A DNA stretch of 64,000 nt from positions 3,285,894-3,349,893 of the forward strand of contig NZ_JAJOZC010000001.1 in NCBI RefSeq assembly GCF_023701695.1, in the 5' to 3' direction. Positions 47,502 through 57,855 of the stretch are shown here, one piece after another. Under the pieces are notes generated by a model. The model did not search any database. It saw only the letters and a list, made by a program, of their open reading frames with translations, and had not been told where the DNA came from. The position numbers were made by a program, and so were the translations under genes. Origin of the DNA: Streptomyces sp. RKAG290. Its GTDB lineage: Bacteria; Actinomycetota; Actinomycetes; Streptomycetales; Streptomycetaceae. The number at the start of each line of letters is the position of its first letter. Position 1 is the stretch's first letter.

Positions 47502-49163
47502 CTACGCGTCGGAGAGCAGCGGATCGTAGGCCGTCGAACGCTGACGGCCGGACATGAAGGAGAGGAAGTCCCGCACGAATGCGCTCCGGGAGTAGCGCCC
47601 TTCGGCGTCCGCGACGGAGCGCTCGAAGCCTCTCCTGAAGAGGGCGCGGTACTCCTCGGCGTCGATGAACTGGTCGCCGTCCGCGTCGGTGACATCGAAG
47701 AGAACCTCGGCGACCCTGATCAGCGCCGGCCCGGCCAGGGACGGGGCTGCGGCCGCGTACTCCTCCGCGCTCACCCTGCCGTCGCCATCGCTGTCCAGGG
47801 CCGCCTGCAGCTCCCTCCACCACGCGGCGAACGCGTCGTACAGCCGGGTCTCCTCCGGCTCGTCCAGGTCGAGGCGCGAACAGAGTTCTCGTGCCATGGC
47901 GGCGAGATCGGGCCAGTCCAGAGAGCCGTCCCCGGTCTGGTCCAGCACCTCGGTGAAGAACACGCGGGCGCTGCGCCGGTTGTCGGGTCCGCCCGTACCG
48001 TCCTGCTGGGCCGGTAGCGGTGTGACCAGCCGGAGCAGCGCGCCGGCCCGTTTCATCCGGGAGCGCAGAGTGGTGAGCGCCTCGGCACAGGGGCCGTCGC
48101 CGTCCGGCGAGAACTGGAGCAGCCCGACGACGTTCTCGGTCTGGATCCAGTTGTCGGGCAGGGCGCCGGCCAGCCGGGCGGCCATGTACGCACCCTGCAT
48201 CAGGGTCTGGGCACCGGGAACCTCCGGCAGCCCCGCCCGGCGGCGGAACGCCTCAGGAAGGGAAGCCACGGTGGCGGTCCCGATCACCGGCCCCGCCAGC
48301 GCACGGCCGGCCGCCCAGACCGTGGGCATGCCTGCGAACAGCGGCGGCGCCGGCAGATGCTCGAAGAGCCTGAAGAGGATGATGCGCAGCGCCTCTGTGT
48401 TCTGCAGCTCCTCCGTGACCATCCGGTCGTAGTACGTCCAGAACTCGGGCAACGTGGGCGGGAGGTGGCCCGCCTGGTCCCCCAGGGCGGCGAGGAAGGC
48501 CCGGAATTCGGCGTAGAGCCGCTCCATGGTGATCTGGTCCAGGGGCTGCCCGCTCAGCCGGCACATGGTGACGGAGCTCTCGAAGAGCGTCGCGACCACC
48601 CACGCCCGTACCTCGGGGTCCATGGCGTCGTAGGGCTGGTTCCGCGCGTCCGTGCCGCTCAGCCGGGTGTGCAGGCGGTTGAGCCGTGCCGCCTCCCGTT
48701 GCCGCGTGTGCTCGTCGGCTCCGAACATGCGCTGCAGGCTCACGAGCGTGTTGCTCAGCCGTCGCCACGGATGCACTACGAATGAGGAGTTGTCGGCCAG
48801 TGCCGCCCCGATCTGCGGGTGGGCGGCTTCCAGCACGGTGGCCCTGACGACGGCCAGTGCCCAGCGCGGATCGTTGAAGAAGCGGTGGAACTGCGAGCCG
48901 GGGCCGAACAGGGAGTCCGTCGGCGTACCGGTTGTCCCCCGGCCGGAATCCGCGAACGGGCCCGTACCGCCCGGGGCTCGGTGCGGGCCAGTGCCGCCGG
49001 GGGCTCCGTACGGGCCGGCACTGCCCGGGGCTGTGCCGCCGGGACCTTCGTACGGGCCGCTGCCGCCGGAATCCTCGTACGGGCCCGGCCCGCCGGCGCC
49101 TTCGTACGAACCCGGGTCGCCGGGGCCGGTCGGCGTGGAGTGGCTGCTGTCCGTGTCCTTCAC
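47502..49163 (-). CDS. DUF2236 (MpaB/latex-clearing-type oxygenase) protein with EF-hands
   Basis: This 553-residue protein starts at GTG 49163 after GGAGAG (VKDTDSSHSTPTGPG). Residues 1-90 are a Gly/Pro/Tyr repeat (variants of SGPYEGPGGT). The DUF2236 domain follows (FFNDPRWALAVVRATVLEAA, DPEVRAWVVATLFESSVTMC, TEELQNTEALRIILFRLFEH). At the C-terminus are three EF-hand-like loops: DQTGDGSLDWPDL, DSDGDGRVSAEEY and DADGDQFIDAEEY. Family members are haem oxygenases or predicted ones. The calcium-binding tail suggests Ca control. It lies downstream of uppS, 20 bases away, same strand. Confidence 0.85.
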   Translation of the reverse strand: MKDTDSSHSTPTGPGDPGSYEGAGGPGPYEDSGGSGPYEGPGGTAPGSAGPYGAPGGTGPHRAPGGTGPFADSGRGTTGTPTDSLFGPGSQFHRFFNDPRWALAVVRATVLEAAHPQIGAALADNSSFVVHPWRRLSNTLVSLQRMFGADEHTRQREAARLNRLHTRLSGTDARNQPYDAMDPEVRAWVVATLFESSVTMCRLSGQPLDQITMERLYAEFRAFLAALGDQAGHLPPTLPEFWTYYDRMVTEELQNTEALRIILFRLFEHLPAPPLFAGMPTVWAAGRALAGPVIGTATVASLPEAFRRRAGLPEVPGAQTLMQGAYMAARLAGALPDNWIQTENVVGLLQFSPDGDGPCAEALTTLRSRMKRAGALLRLVTPLPAQQDGTGGPDNRRSARVFFTEVLDQTGDGSLDWPDLAAMARELCSRLDLDEPEETRLYDAFAAWWRELQAALDSDGDGRVSAEEYAAAAPSLAGPALIRVAEVLFDVTDADGDQFIDAEEYRALFRRGFERSVADAEGRYSRSAFVRDFLSFMSGRQRSTAYDPLLSDA

Positions 49164-49183
49164 CTTTGGTGCTCTCCGTTCGC

Positions 49184-50053
49184 TTACGACGTCACGCCGC
49201 CGAAGCGGCGGTCGCGGCTTCGGTAGTCGTGCAGGCACTCCAGAAAGTGCGACGCACGGAAATCGGGCCAGAGCACCGGCGGGAAGATCCACTCGGCGTA
49301 GGCAACCTGCCAGAGCATGAAGTTGGAGATGCGCTGTTCGCCGGAGGTGCGGATGACGAGGTCCACGTCAGGCGTGTCGGGGACGGGCAGGTGCGCGGCG
49401 AAGCTCGCCTGGTCGACGGCATCGGCGGAGACCCCGGCACGGATGAGGGAGCGTGCCGCGGAGACGATGTCCTGCCGCCCGCCGTGGTCGAACGCCACGG
49501 TCAGCGTCATGCCCCGATTGTTCTCCGTGAGAGTCGTCAGGTCGGCGAAGTCCTGGGCCAGGGGGGTGGGGATCCTGGGGTCCTCCGCTCCCAGGAGCCG
49601 GCACCGGATGCCGCGTGCGTACAGCAGCGCCGCGTGTTTGCGCACCACGCGGCGCACCAGTCGCATCAGGAAGTCGATCTCCTCGCCCGGCCGTCGCCAG
49701 TTCTCGGTGGAGAAGGCGTACAGGCTGAGCCACTCGACGCCTGCTGACCGCGCCGCCTCGATGACCTCGATCACCGTAGTCTCCGCCGCCCGGTGTCCTG
49801 ACGTACGTGGCAGCGAGCGTTGCTGCGCCCACCGGCCGTTCCCGTCCATCACGCACGCGACATGGCGGGGCACCGGGCGCTGCCGTCCCTCACCGGGCGG
49901 GTGGCGTGGCTGCACCGGAACCACAGGTGCAGCGGGGCCCTCCGCGCCCTTCCCCCGCATCTCGAAGCTGCCGACACTGCTGACGCCGCCGACGCCGACG
50001 GAGTCACCCGTCGCACGCGCCTGCCCTGATGCCCCTGCTCCACTGGATGTCAT
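49184..50053 (-). CDS. uppS: Isoprenyl transferase (undecaprenyl diphosphate synthase family)
   Basis: This cis-prenyltransferase makes polyprenyl diphosphate lipid carrier. I chose ATG 50053 (MTSSGAGASGQARATGDSVG) after GGGGGGC. The first 60 residues are low complexity. The enzyme proper begins HVACVMDGNGRWAQQRSLPR (catalytic Asp in MDGNGRWA). Also visible are LYAFSTENWRRPGEEIDFLM and LVIRTSGEQRISNFMLWQVA, followed by YAEWIFPPVLWPDF. Streptomyces genomes carry several paralogues; this one may not be the essential copy. Confidence 0.9.
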   Translation of the reverse strand: MTSSGAGASGQARATGDSVGVGGVSSVGSFEMRGKGAEGPAAPVVPVQPRHPPGEGRQRPVPRHVACVMDGNGRWAQQRSLPRTSGHRAAETTVIEVIEAARSAGVEWLSLYAFSTENWRRPGEEIDFLMRLVRRVVRKHAALLYARGIRCRLLGAEDPRIPTPLAQDFADLTTLTENNRGMTLTVAFDHGGRQDIVSAARSLIRAGVSADAVDQASFAAHLPVPDTPDVDLVIRTSGEQRISNFMLWQVAYAEWIFPPVLWPDFRASHFLECLHDYRSRDRRFGGVTS

Positions 50054-50249
50054 CGAAGCGCCCCCCTCGATCCGCGTCCGCAGGCTCCACCGGGGCGGAT
50101 GGCGCATCCCCCGCTGCTCCTCACCTCAGCAGCGTGCCGTCGCCCGGCCCCCGGCGCGCCGTGATGCCGGCAGGTTCACCCGTAGCACGCCAGTCGCAGG
50201 GCACACCTGCGCGCGGGGACGCTCGCCGTTCGTCCGTCATCCGGGCCGG

Positions 50250-50536
50250 GTGGAGCCTCCCCCGCGCCCCGCCCCTCGTGCTCGGTCCTGCCGGGATGCG
50301 ACTTCGGGCCCTTCGCCTGGAATCCGTACGGCAAGCAGGTGCTCATCACCATCGCCTCGGTCAGTTTCGGGGTGGGCCTGCCCGCGGCGTGGATCGGCAT
50401 CCCGGGGTGGACGGTGCCCGCCGTCGCCGTACCCGCGGTGGTGTGCGTGGCCGGGCTGTTGCTCCTCAGGCCGGGGCTCCTCAGACACCCGGTCCCCGCC
50501 CCGCACCGGCGGCGACGCGTCGCCGGCACGGGCTGA
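50250..50536 (+). CDS. Small two-helix membrane protein, possibly with a one-base break
   Basis: From GTG 50339 the frame reads LITIASVSFGVGLPAAWIGI and then AVPAVVCVAGLLLLRPGLLR, two membrane helices. The same frame upstream continues CDFGPFAWNPYGKQ, which looks coding, but it has no start codon. Adding one C at 50272-50275 links it to GTG 50250 (VEPPPRPAP), giving about 95 residues. No good ribosome site is seen. Function unknown. Confidence 0.4.
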
Positions 50537-50561
50537 AGGGCCCGGCACCGGCGGATGACGC

Positions 50562-50978
<417 letters not shown>

Positions 50979-51075
50979 TCCGTAGACCCTGCCCCGTTCC
51001 TCGTAGCGGTGTGCCCCTACCGCCGCCCGGCCCCAGCCCGGGACACCGGTCGCCGCACGTGCCGGGACAACGCCG

Positions 51076-51774
51076 TCAGCGGTCGCCCACGAGGGCGAAG
51101 GCGAACGCCAGGCGCCGGTCGACCCAGTCCGCCTTCACGGTGACCTCCACACTGCCCTCGGAGACCATCACCACCTCGCCCTCCGCACACCACTCGAGCG
51201 TCCGCGGCCGGTACGGCTGATCACCGCCCTCCGCGCCGAAGTCCGCGAGCGCCCCCACCAGCCCGATGGCCGCCTTGACGGCGACGCGCCCGACGGCCTC
51301 CTTCGCGGAGTCACCGGCCGCCCACTCGTTGCGCCCGACGATCTCGGGGCGTCCGGGCTGATCGATGCGCCAGGTGTGCCGGAAGGGCCGCCTCGGCGGT
51401 ATCCGGCGCAACGTACCCAGCTCCGCGCCCCGCTCGTCGCGGACCACATGATGCCGCTCCCCGCCCACCTCCTGGGCCGCGTCCACGTAGCAGAGCAGCC
51501 GCTGCGCCGCCGGATCCTCGTACAGCGTGAGGCCGCCCGCGGACGGGTCGGCCGCGTGACGCGGGGCGGGGGCGAGGTACGCGCAGGGGGCGTTGACCCG
51601 GAAGTCCTTGCCACCCTTGGGGACGCGCACCGCACGCGGCCCGTGAACGCCCCTTTTCCGCTTGGTGGTCACCGGCTTCTCCTCGGTACTCACCACGAAG
51701 GTACGGACGTTCGCCCACGGCACCTGCTCCACCGGTGGCTCCTCGGTCTTCCTGCTCCTGCCGAATGCCACCAC
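51076..51774 (-). CDS. Conserved hypothetical protein
   Basis: This 232-residue protein begins MVAFGRSRKTEEPPVEQVPW. It has a basic segment (TTKRKRGVHGPRAVRVPKGG) and a beta-rich core (LGTLRRIPPRRPFRHTWRID) that faintly recalls tubby/LURP-type folds. No signal peptide, no known motif. It is divergent from the TerD-fusion gene, about 320 bases away. Confidence 0.75.
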   Translation of the reverse strand: MVAFGRSRKTEEPPVEQVPWANVRTFVVSTEEKPVTTKRKRGVHGPRAVRVPKGGKDFRVNAPCAYLAPAPRHAADPSAGGLTLYEDPAAQRLLCYVDAAQEVGGERHHVVRDERGAELGTLRRIPPRRPFRHTWRIDQPGRPEIVGRNEWAAGDSAKEAVGRVAVKAAIGLVGALADFGAEGGDQPYRPRTLEWCAEGEVVMVSEGSVEVTVKADWVDRRLAFAFALVGDR

Positions 51775-52096
51775 TGCCCCCTGATCGCTCGCCGGTACCT
51801 CGAGACCTGAGCGTACGACCCGGGCACTGCCGGCCCGAGCGGCACGTCATCGTCCGGAGCCGACGCCCGTAGCCCAGGGGACGCAGTTGGCGCCGCGCGC
51901 CGGAGCCGACGCCCGAGTGGCACGTGCTCGCGCGCGGGTCCGTGCAGCACCCATCCGGACTTCACGGTTCCTTCACACCCACTCCTTCCGGGCGCTACCG
52001 TTCTCCTCGTGAGCAGCGGATTGCGCTGTGTCACGGATCAAACTGCTGCCGTTGCCAGGGCGCTTCCCGACGCGGCCGCGCGTCTGGGGGGACCGC

Positions 52097-54262
52097 ATGC
52101 GAGAGATGACCAAGGGTGCCAACGTCGGACTGGCAGACCTGAGCGACGACGCCGGATCGGTCATCGCAAGTCTGAGCTGGAGCAGCAACGAGGGGGACGG
52201 CGACGCCGATGTGTCCGTCCTGCTGCTGGACGGCAACGGCAAGGTCCGCAGTGACGCGGACTTCTTCTACTACAACAACCCGGCCGCGTCCGACGGCAGC
52301 GTGCAACTGCTGGGCAAGACGCCGACGGCCAGCGGCAGCGAGGACCGCATCAGCCTCGACCTGACGGCCGTGGCCCCGGACGTCGAACGCCTCGTCGTTG
52401 CCGCGAGCCGCTACGGCGGCTCCCGTTTCGGCGAACTGGACGATCTGCGGATGACGGTCGCCGACCGCACCGGAGAGGTCCTGCTGGAGTTCTCGATCGA
52501 CGATGCCGGGGTGGAGAGCGCCTTCATCTTCGGTGAGCTGTACCGACGCGGCACCGAGTGGAAGTACCGGGCCATCGGCCAGGGTTACGAGACCGGCCTG
52601 GCAGGTCTCGCCACGGACTTCGGTATCGACGTCGATGACGAAGGCGAGGGCGAGGGCGAGGGCGAAGACTCGGGCGCGAGCGAGGAGGTGCGCGCCGACG
52701 GGAACGAGGGCGGTTCCGGGGATCACAAGGAAGCGGCGGAGCCACCGAGCGCGCCGGATGTCGCCGACGGCCTCTCACCCCGCCCGGCCGAGCCCGCTGA
52801 GCCGGCACTCGCCGGTCAGCCGGTCCCCCTCCCCCGGCAGCCGGTCCGCGAAGCCGACGGCACGGCCCCGGCGACGGCCCCGGCCAGGCGCACCCGCGGC
52901 CCCCGGACCGCGAAGAAGAAGGTGACGCTCCCGGCCGTGGTCAAGAAGTCGCTGGCCGAGAACGACGCGTGGAAGCCCGCGCGGCTGTTCCCCGCCCCGA
53001 CGCTCAAGAGCGACAAGGAACGGGAGGTGCGGGCGACCTCCGTCCTGCTGTCGGTGATGGCGCAGGTACCTGAGTTCGGGCGCCGGCTGACAGCCGCCTT
53101 CGGCGCTCCGGCCGGCCGCATGCAGACCTTCACGGAGGTCTCGCTCCCGCACGGGGACACCCCCAAACGTCCGGACGGCGTGATCCGGGTGGAGCGGGCG
53201 GGCAAGCTGTGGACCGCCCTCGTCGAGACGAAGACGAACGGAAACGCGCTCAAGTCGGAGCAGGTCCAGAACTACATGGACATCGCCGCCCGGCGTGGTT
53301 ACGAGGCCGTGATCACCCTGTCCAACGACGTTGCCCTGGAGGGCAGTCCGCTCGTCGACGTCAAGACCGACGGACGGCGCAAGCACAAGGTCGCGCTATG
53401 GCACCTGTCCTGGGCGGAGGTGGCCCACCAGGCCCACATGCTGATCCGGCACGAGGGTGTCGGCAACGCCGCTCACGCCTGGCTCCTGCAGGAGCTGCTG
53501 CACTACCTCCAGCACGAGAACTCCGGCTGTCACGGCTTCCAGAACATGGGCCCCTCATGGGTTCCCGTACGCAACGGCATCGACACGGAGACGCTCTGCC
53601 AGGGCGATCCGCGGGCCGTCGAGGTCGTCGAGAGCTGGGAACGGCTCATCCGTCAGGTCTGTCTGCGAATCGGCGGTGAACTGGGCCAGAAGGCCCTCCC
53701 CGTGCAGCGCGCCCAGCGCGGCACCACTCCGCGGTCGCGGCGGGCGGCCCTCGCCGACCAACTCTGCGAGCAGGGGCGGCTCACGGCCGAACTGCGCATC
53801 GACGGTTCGCCCGGCATCGTCACGATCACCGCCGACCTGCGGACGGGGAAGCTGCGTACCTCGCTGGAGATCCCGGTGCCTGAGGGGGCCTACCCGCTCA
53901 CCTCGGCCAAGCGCCTGATGCGACAGCTGGCCGAGGCCCCTGCCGACCTCCACGTCGAGACGCTCGTCGAGGGGCACAGCGGTCCACGCGGCACTCTGGA
54001 ACGCCTGCGCCCGGAGCCGGGCGACATGCTCCCCAAGGACGGCAGCAGGATCGCCGGGTTCCGGCTCTCCCTCTTCAAGGGCATGGGCGGCTCGCGCGGC
54101 AACGCCGAATCCGGCTTCATCCGCAGCGTCGACGACGCCGTGGACCGCTTCCACGCACACGTGGTCGCGCACCTTCCCCAGGCCGAGCGCCGCGCCGCGC
54201 GCCGGTCGCCGGAGCCGGAGCCCGTATCGGTCACGCCGTCGCAGACGCCGGTGCCGGCCTGA
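52097..54262 (+). CDS. TerD-domain stress protein fused to a PD-(D/E)XK nuclease-like domain
   Basis: This 721-residue protein starts at ATG 52097 after GGGGGGA. Residues 1-190 are a TerD (tellurite/stress) calcium-binding domain (KGANVGLADLSDDAG, DADFFYYNNPAASDGSVQLL, FIFGELYRRGTEWKYRAIGQ). A long acidic/Pro linker follows (195-295). Residues about 300-500 resemble a restriction-endonuclease fold: RPDGVIRVERAG then LWTALVETKTNGN (D...ExK) and EQVQNYMDIAARRGYEAVIT. The C-terminal part is of unknown fold. Probably a stress or phage-defence effector; no partner genes stand next to it. Confidence 0.82.
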   Translation: MREMTKGANVGLADLSDDAGSVIASLSWSSNEGDGDADVSVLLLDGNGKVRSDADFFYYNNPAASDGSVQLLGKTPTASGSEDRISLDLTAVAPDVERLVVAASRYGGSRFGELDDLRMTVADRTGEVLLEFSIDDAGVESAFIFGELYRRGTEWKYRAIGQGYETGLAGLATDFGIDVDDEGEGEGEGEDSGASEEVRADGNEGGSGDHKEAAEPPSAPDVADGLSPRPAEPAEPALAGQPVPLPRQPVREADGTAPATAPARRTRGPRTAKKKVTLPAVVKKSLAENDAWKPARLFPAPTLKSDKEREVRATSVLLSVMAQVPEFGRRLTAAFGAPAGRMQTFTEVSLPHGDTPKRPDGVIRVERAGKLWTALVETKTNGNALKSEQVQNYMDIAARRGYEAVITLSNDVALEGSPLVDVKTDGRRKHKVALWHLSWAEVAHQAHMLIRHEGVGNAAHAWLLQELLHYLQHENSGCHGFQNMGPSWVPVRNGIDTETLCQGDPRAVEVVESWERLIRQVCLRIGGELGQKALPVQRAQRGTTPRSRRAALADQLCEQGRLTAELRIDGSPGIVTITADLRTGKLRTSLEIPVPEGAYPLTSAKRLMRQLAEAPADLHVETLVEGHSGPRGTLERLRPEPGDMLPKDGSRIAGFRLSLFKGMGGSRGNAESGFIRSVDDAVDRFHAHVVAHLPQAERRAARRSPEPEPVSVTPSQTPVPA

Positions 54263-54455
54263 TCGGAGAGGGGCGGACGGGAGGCCACGGGGGACGGGCG
54301 CGACGCATGCGCCTCGGTCCGGGTCTGGGCCGTTCCGGGAAATCTTCCGGGCTTACGGAAACGCCCCCGGCGCGGTGTCGAGAACCGTCACCCGGTTCCG
54401 ACGTCCCCTGTGAGAGCCGCCCACGAGGGACGGCAGGGACACAAGGAGCGGAACC

Positions 54456-54869
54456 ATGAAGTACCTGGTGATGGTGCAGGGCACGCAGACCGACTACGAG
54501 GCGATGCGGGGAAAGGCGACCGAGGGCAACCCGGCCTGGAGCGACAAGGACGTGCAAGCGATGTTCGCGTTCATGGGCGCGGTCAACGACGATCTCGCCG
54601 AGACCGGAGAGTTCGTCGACGCCAACGGGCTGGACGAGCCCGCCAGGACCCGGTTCGTCCACACGGGAGAGGACGGGCGTCCCGTGATCACCGACGGTCC
54701 GTACGGGGAGACCAAGGAGCTGCTCGCCGGGTACTGGGTGCTCGACTGCGAGAGCCTGGAACGGGTCACCGAGATCGCCGCGCGCATCGCGCAGTGTCCG
54801 ACGCCGGCCGGCGCGCCCGTGCGACCGGTGGCGATCCGGCCCATCAACGACGGCGGAGGCGATGTGTGA
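54456..54869 (+). CDS. YCII/DGPF-domain protein linked to an ECF sigma factor
   Basis: This 137-residue protein begins [20 protein letters not shown] and contains the DGPF-type motif [20 protein letters not shown]. Such proteins are nearly always encoded with the sigma factor that follows. Here they overlap by 4 bases (GTGA). It may act as a small-molecule enzyme or sensor. ATG 54456 follows AAGGAGCGG. Confidence 0.92.
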   Translation: MKYLVMVQGTQTDYEAMRGKATEGNPAWSDKDVQAMFAFMGAVNDDLAETGEFVDANGLDEPARTRFVHTGEDGRPVITDGPYGETKELLAGYWVLDCESLERVTEIAARIAQCPTPAGAPVRPVAIRPINDGGGDV

Positions 54870-56116
54870 GACGTACGACCGAGGTCGAGGACCTGCTGCG
54901 GCTGCACGCCCCGCAGGTCCTCGGCGCGCTGGTACGGCGTTACGGGCACTTCGACCCGGCCGAGGACGCGGTGCAGGAGGCCCTGCTCGCCGCCGCCCGG
55001 CAGTGGCCGGAGCAGGGGGTGCCGGACAATCCGCGCGGGTGGCTGATCAGGGTGGCCTCCCGGCGGCTCGTGGACCGGCTGCGGAGCGACGACGCCCGGC
55101 GGGCGCGTGAGGAGGCGGCGGCCGCGCTCACCCCGCGGGACGCCTTCACCACGCCGCCGCCCGACGAGCCGGTGCCGGGCGGCGGCGGCCGGGCACCGTC
55201 CGACGACGACACCCTGACCCTGCTCTTCCTGTGCTGCCATCCCGAGCTGGCCCCTGCGCCGCAGATCGCGCTCACCCTGCGGGCCGTCGGCGGACTGACC
55301 ACCGCCGAGATCGCCCGGGCGCATCTGGTCCCCGAGGCGACCATGGCGCAGCGGATCAGCCGTGCGAAGCGCAAGATCCGGGGCGCCGCCTTCGTCCAGC
55401 CCGGACCCGCCGACCGCGACAGCCGCCTCACCGCCGTGCTCCAGGTGCTCTACCTGATCTTCAACGAGGGCTACACGGCGACGTCCGGCCGCGCCCTGCA
55501 CCGCGCCGAGCTGGCCCGGGAGGCGATCCGGCTGACCCGTTCGGTGCGCAGGCTGCTGCCCCGGGACGGCGCGGTGACCGGGCTCCTGGCGCTGATGCTG
55601 CTGACCGACGCCCGCAGCGCCGCGCGCACGGGTCCGCACGGCGAACTGATCCCGCTCGACGAGCAGGACCGCACCCGCTGGGACCGGTCGGCCGTCGCCG
55701 AGGGCCTGGCGCTGGTCGAGGAGGCGCTGGCCGAGGGACCGGCCGGGCCGTACCAGGTGCAGGCGGCCATCGCCGCGCTGCACGACGAGGCCCCCCGCGC
55801 CGAGGACACCGACTGGCCGCAGATCCTCGCGCTGTACGACGTCCTGGTGCGCCTCGCCCCCGAGCCGATGGCCGAACTGGGCCGGGCCGTCGCCGTCGCG
55901 ATGGTGCACGGGCCGCAGGCCGGGCTCACCGAGGTCGACGCGCTCGCGGACCGGCTGGCGGGCCACCACCGGCTGGACGCGGTCCGCGCCCACCTGCTGG
56001 AACGGGCCGGCGACACGGCCGGGGCCCGCGCCGCCTACCACGCGGCAGCCGCCGGCACCCTGAGCATCCCCGAGGCCCGTTACCTCCGGAAGCGTGCGGA
56101 CCGTCTGGGTGGCTAG
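54866..56116 (+). CDS. ECF-family RNA polymerase sigma factor (DUF6596 type)
   Basis: This 416-residue protein starts at GTG 54866 overlapping the YCII gene. Region 2 is [20 protein letters not shown] and [20 protein letters not shown]; region 4 is [20 protein letters not shown] followed by [13 protein letters not shown]. The long C-terminal helical extension ([20 protein letters not shown] onward) is typical of this YCII-linked sigma family and probably replaces an anti-sigma factor. The frame open upstream of 54866 is a shadow of the YCII gene. Confidence 0.93.
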   Translation: MRRTTEVEDLLRLHAPQVLGALVRRYGHFDPAEDAVQEALLAAARQWPEQGVPDNPRGWLIRVASRRLVDRLRSDDARRAREEAAAALTPRDAFTTPPPDEPVPGGGGRAPSDDDTLTLLFLCCHPELAPAPQIALTLRAVGGLTTAEIARAHLVPEATMAQRISRAKRKIRGAAFVQPGPADRDSRLTAVLQVLYLIFNEGYTATSGRALHRAELAREAIRLTRSVRRLLPRDGAVTGLLALMLLTDARSAARTGPHGELIPLDEQDRTRWDRSAVAEGLALVEEALAEGPAGPYQVQAAIAALHDEAPRAEDTDWPQILALYDVLVRLAPEPMAELGRAVAVAMVHGPQAGLTEVDALADRLAGHHRLDAVRAHLLERAGDTAGARAAYHAAAAGTLSIPEARYLRKRADRLGG

Positions 56117-56265
56117 GGTCGTTCGTCTGCGTGCCCTGGCGCCGGGCCCCAGGCCCGCCCACCGGTCCCGGGCCCCAGGCCGACCCACCTGTCCAGGCCC
56201 AGGTCCGATGTCACACTCGCGCCCCGGCAGCAGTCTCAGGGTGTAACCGCGACAGGAGGCACCTG

Positions 56266-57228
56266 ATGTCCGACCCCGGCCCTCACCCCGGCACCGAACC
56301 CGGCCCCAGCCCCGGAACGGGCTCCGGCAGCGCCACCGAGGTGTTCGTCGACCACCGCGAGCTGCTGTTCTCGCTCGTCTACAACATGCTCGGCAGCGTC
56401 GCCGACACCGAGGACATCCTCCAGGAGACCTGGCTCTCCTGGACGGCCCGGAACGAGGCGACCGGCGCGGAGCCGATCGAGAGCCCGCGCGCCTACCTCG
56501 TCCGGATCGCCGTGAACAAGGCCCTCTCCCGGCAGGCGGCCATCAACCGCCGCCGTGAGACGTACGTCGGTACATGGCTGCCCGAGCCGCTCGTCTCGAC
56601 CACCGACACCCCGCCGCCCACCGAGGACGAGACCGCCGACCGGGCGGAGCGCTCGGAGTCCGTGTCGATGGCGATGCTCGTCGTCCTGGAGACGCTGACC
56701 CCGCTGGAGCGTGCCGTCTTCGTCCTGCACGAGGTCTTCGGCTACGCACACACGGAGACGGCGGAGATCCTGGGCCGCAGCCCCGCCGCGGTGCGCCAGC
56801 TGGCCCACCGCGCCCGCGACCACGTGCAGGCCCGCCGGCCCCGCTACCGCCCCGATCCGCTGCTGCACCGGCAGGCCACCGAGCACTTCCTGGACGCGGT
56901 GTTCGGCGGGGACATGGCCGCCCTGATGCGGCTGCTCGCCCCCGACGTCACCCTCTGGGCCGACGGCGGCGGCAAGTCCGCGATCGCGGGCCCGCGCCCG
57001 GTGCACGGCCGCGACAACGTCGCCCGGCTGCTGATCTCCCGCGCGTCCCACCGCGACGGCCTGGAGATCGCCTACCGCCAGGTCAACGGGGACCCCGCCG
57101 CGGTCCTGTTCAGCGGCGACGCCCCCTTCGCCGTGATGGTCCTCGACCTGACCCCGGACGGCGAGCAGGTCAGCGACATCTACAACATCGCCAACCCCGA
57201 CAAGCTGCCGCCCGCCGGCCTCGGCTGA
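56266..57228 (+). CDS. ECF41-type sigma factor with SnoaL-like C-terminal domain
   Basis: This 320-residue protein starts at ATG 56266 after CAGGAGG. Region 2 is HRELLFSLVYNMLGSVADTE plus DILQETWLSW; region 4 is LTPLERAVFVLHEVFGYAHT and EILGRSPAAVRQLAHRARDH. The C-terminal SnoaL/NTF2-like domain (LDAVFGGDMAALMRLLAPDV, WADGGGKSAIAGPRPVHGRD) regulates activity in ECF41 factors. A DoxX-like gene follows, the usual partner class. Confidence 0.93.
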   Translation: MSDPGPHPGTEPGPSPGTGSGSATEVFVDHRELLFSLVYNMLGSVADTEDILQETWLSWTARNEATGAEPIESPRAYLVRIAVNKALSRQAAINRRRETYVGTWLPEPLVSTTDTPPPTEDETADRAERSESVSMAMLVVLETLTPLERAVFVLHEVFGYAHTETAEILGRSPAAVRQLAHRARDHVQARRPRYRPDPLLHRQATEHFLDAVFGGDMAALMRLLAPDVTLWADGGGKSAIAGPRPVHGRDNVARLLISRASHRDGLEIAYRQVNGDPAAVLFSGDAPFAVMVLDLTPDGEQVSDIYNIANPDKLPPAGLG

Positions 57229-57358
57229 GAAGCCCCGAGGCCCCGCCGCACCACCACCGTCGCGCCGCCGCACGACCGCTCCGTCGCGCCGTCGCGCCAC
57301 CCGAAACCGGCACCCGAAACCGGCACGGCAACCCGAGAAACGAGAACGGGAACTCATC

Positions 57359-57718
57359 ATGCTGTTCATCTCCTACGTCGTGGTCACCGCCTTGGCCGCC
57401 GCGCTCAACACCATGTCCGCGGTGCTCGACTTCCGCCGCTACGAACCGATCCTCGTCAACATGGAGAAGGCCGGTGTGCCCGCCTCCTCGCTTTTCCGGC
57501 TCGGCATGCTCAAGGCGGCGGGGGCCGCCGGGCTCCTCGTCGGCTTCGCCGTCCCGCTGATCGGCACGGCCGCCGCCGTGGGGCTGACGCTGTTCTTCCT
57601 CGGCGCCATAGGTGTCCATCTGCGCGCCCGTGACCACGGCTACGGACTGGCCGGCTTCTTCCTGGCACTGGCCGTCGCCTCCCTCGTCCTGGGGGTGGCC
57701 CACCACGGAGCCTGGTGA
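57359..57718 (+). CDS. DoxX-like membrane protein
   Basis: This 119-residue protein has four membrane helices (MLFISYVVVTALAAALNTMS, KAAGAAGLLVGFAVPLIGTA, LTLFFLGAIGVHLRARD, GFFLALAVASLVLGVAHHG). It starts at ATG 57359, 130 bases after the ECF41 gene, and is a probable target or partner of that sigma factor. Its specific activity is unknown. Confidence 0.88.
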   Translation: MLFISYVVVTALAAALNTMSAVLDFRRYEPILVNMEKAGVPASSLFRLGMLKAAGAAGLLVGFAVPLIGTAAAVGLTLFFLGAIGVHLRARDHGYGLAGFFLALAVASLVLGVAHHGAW

Positions 57719-57855
57719 GCAGGCGTACGGGGACTGCGGTCCACGGTCCGCTCCCGCGAACGGAAACGAACGGAAAACAGCGGCAAACGGCTGCAAACAG
57801 CGCTACGGCGGTGATTGTGCTGGCCGTCACCCCCCGCGCTGGCGATGATCGGGGC

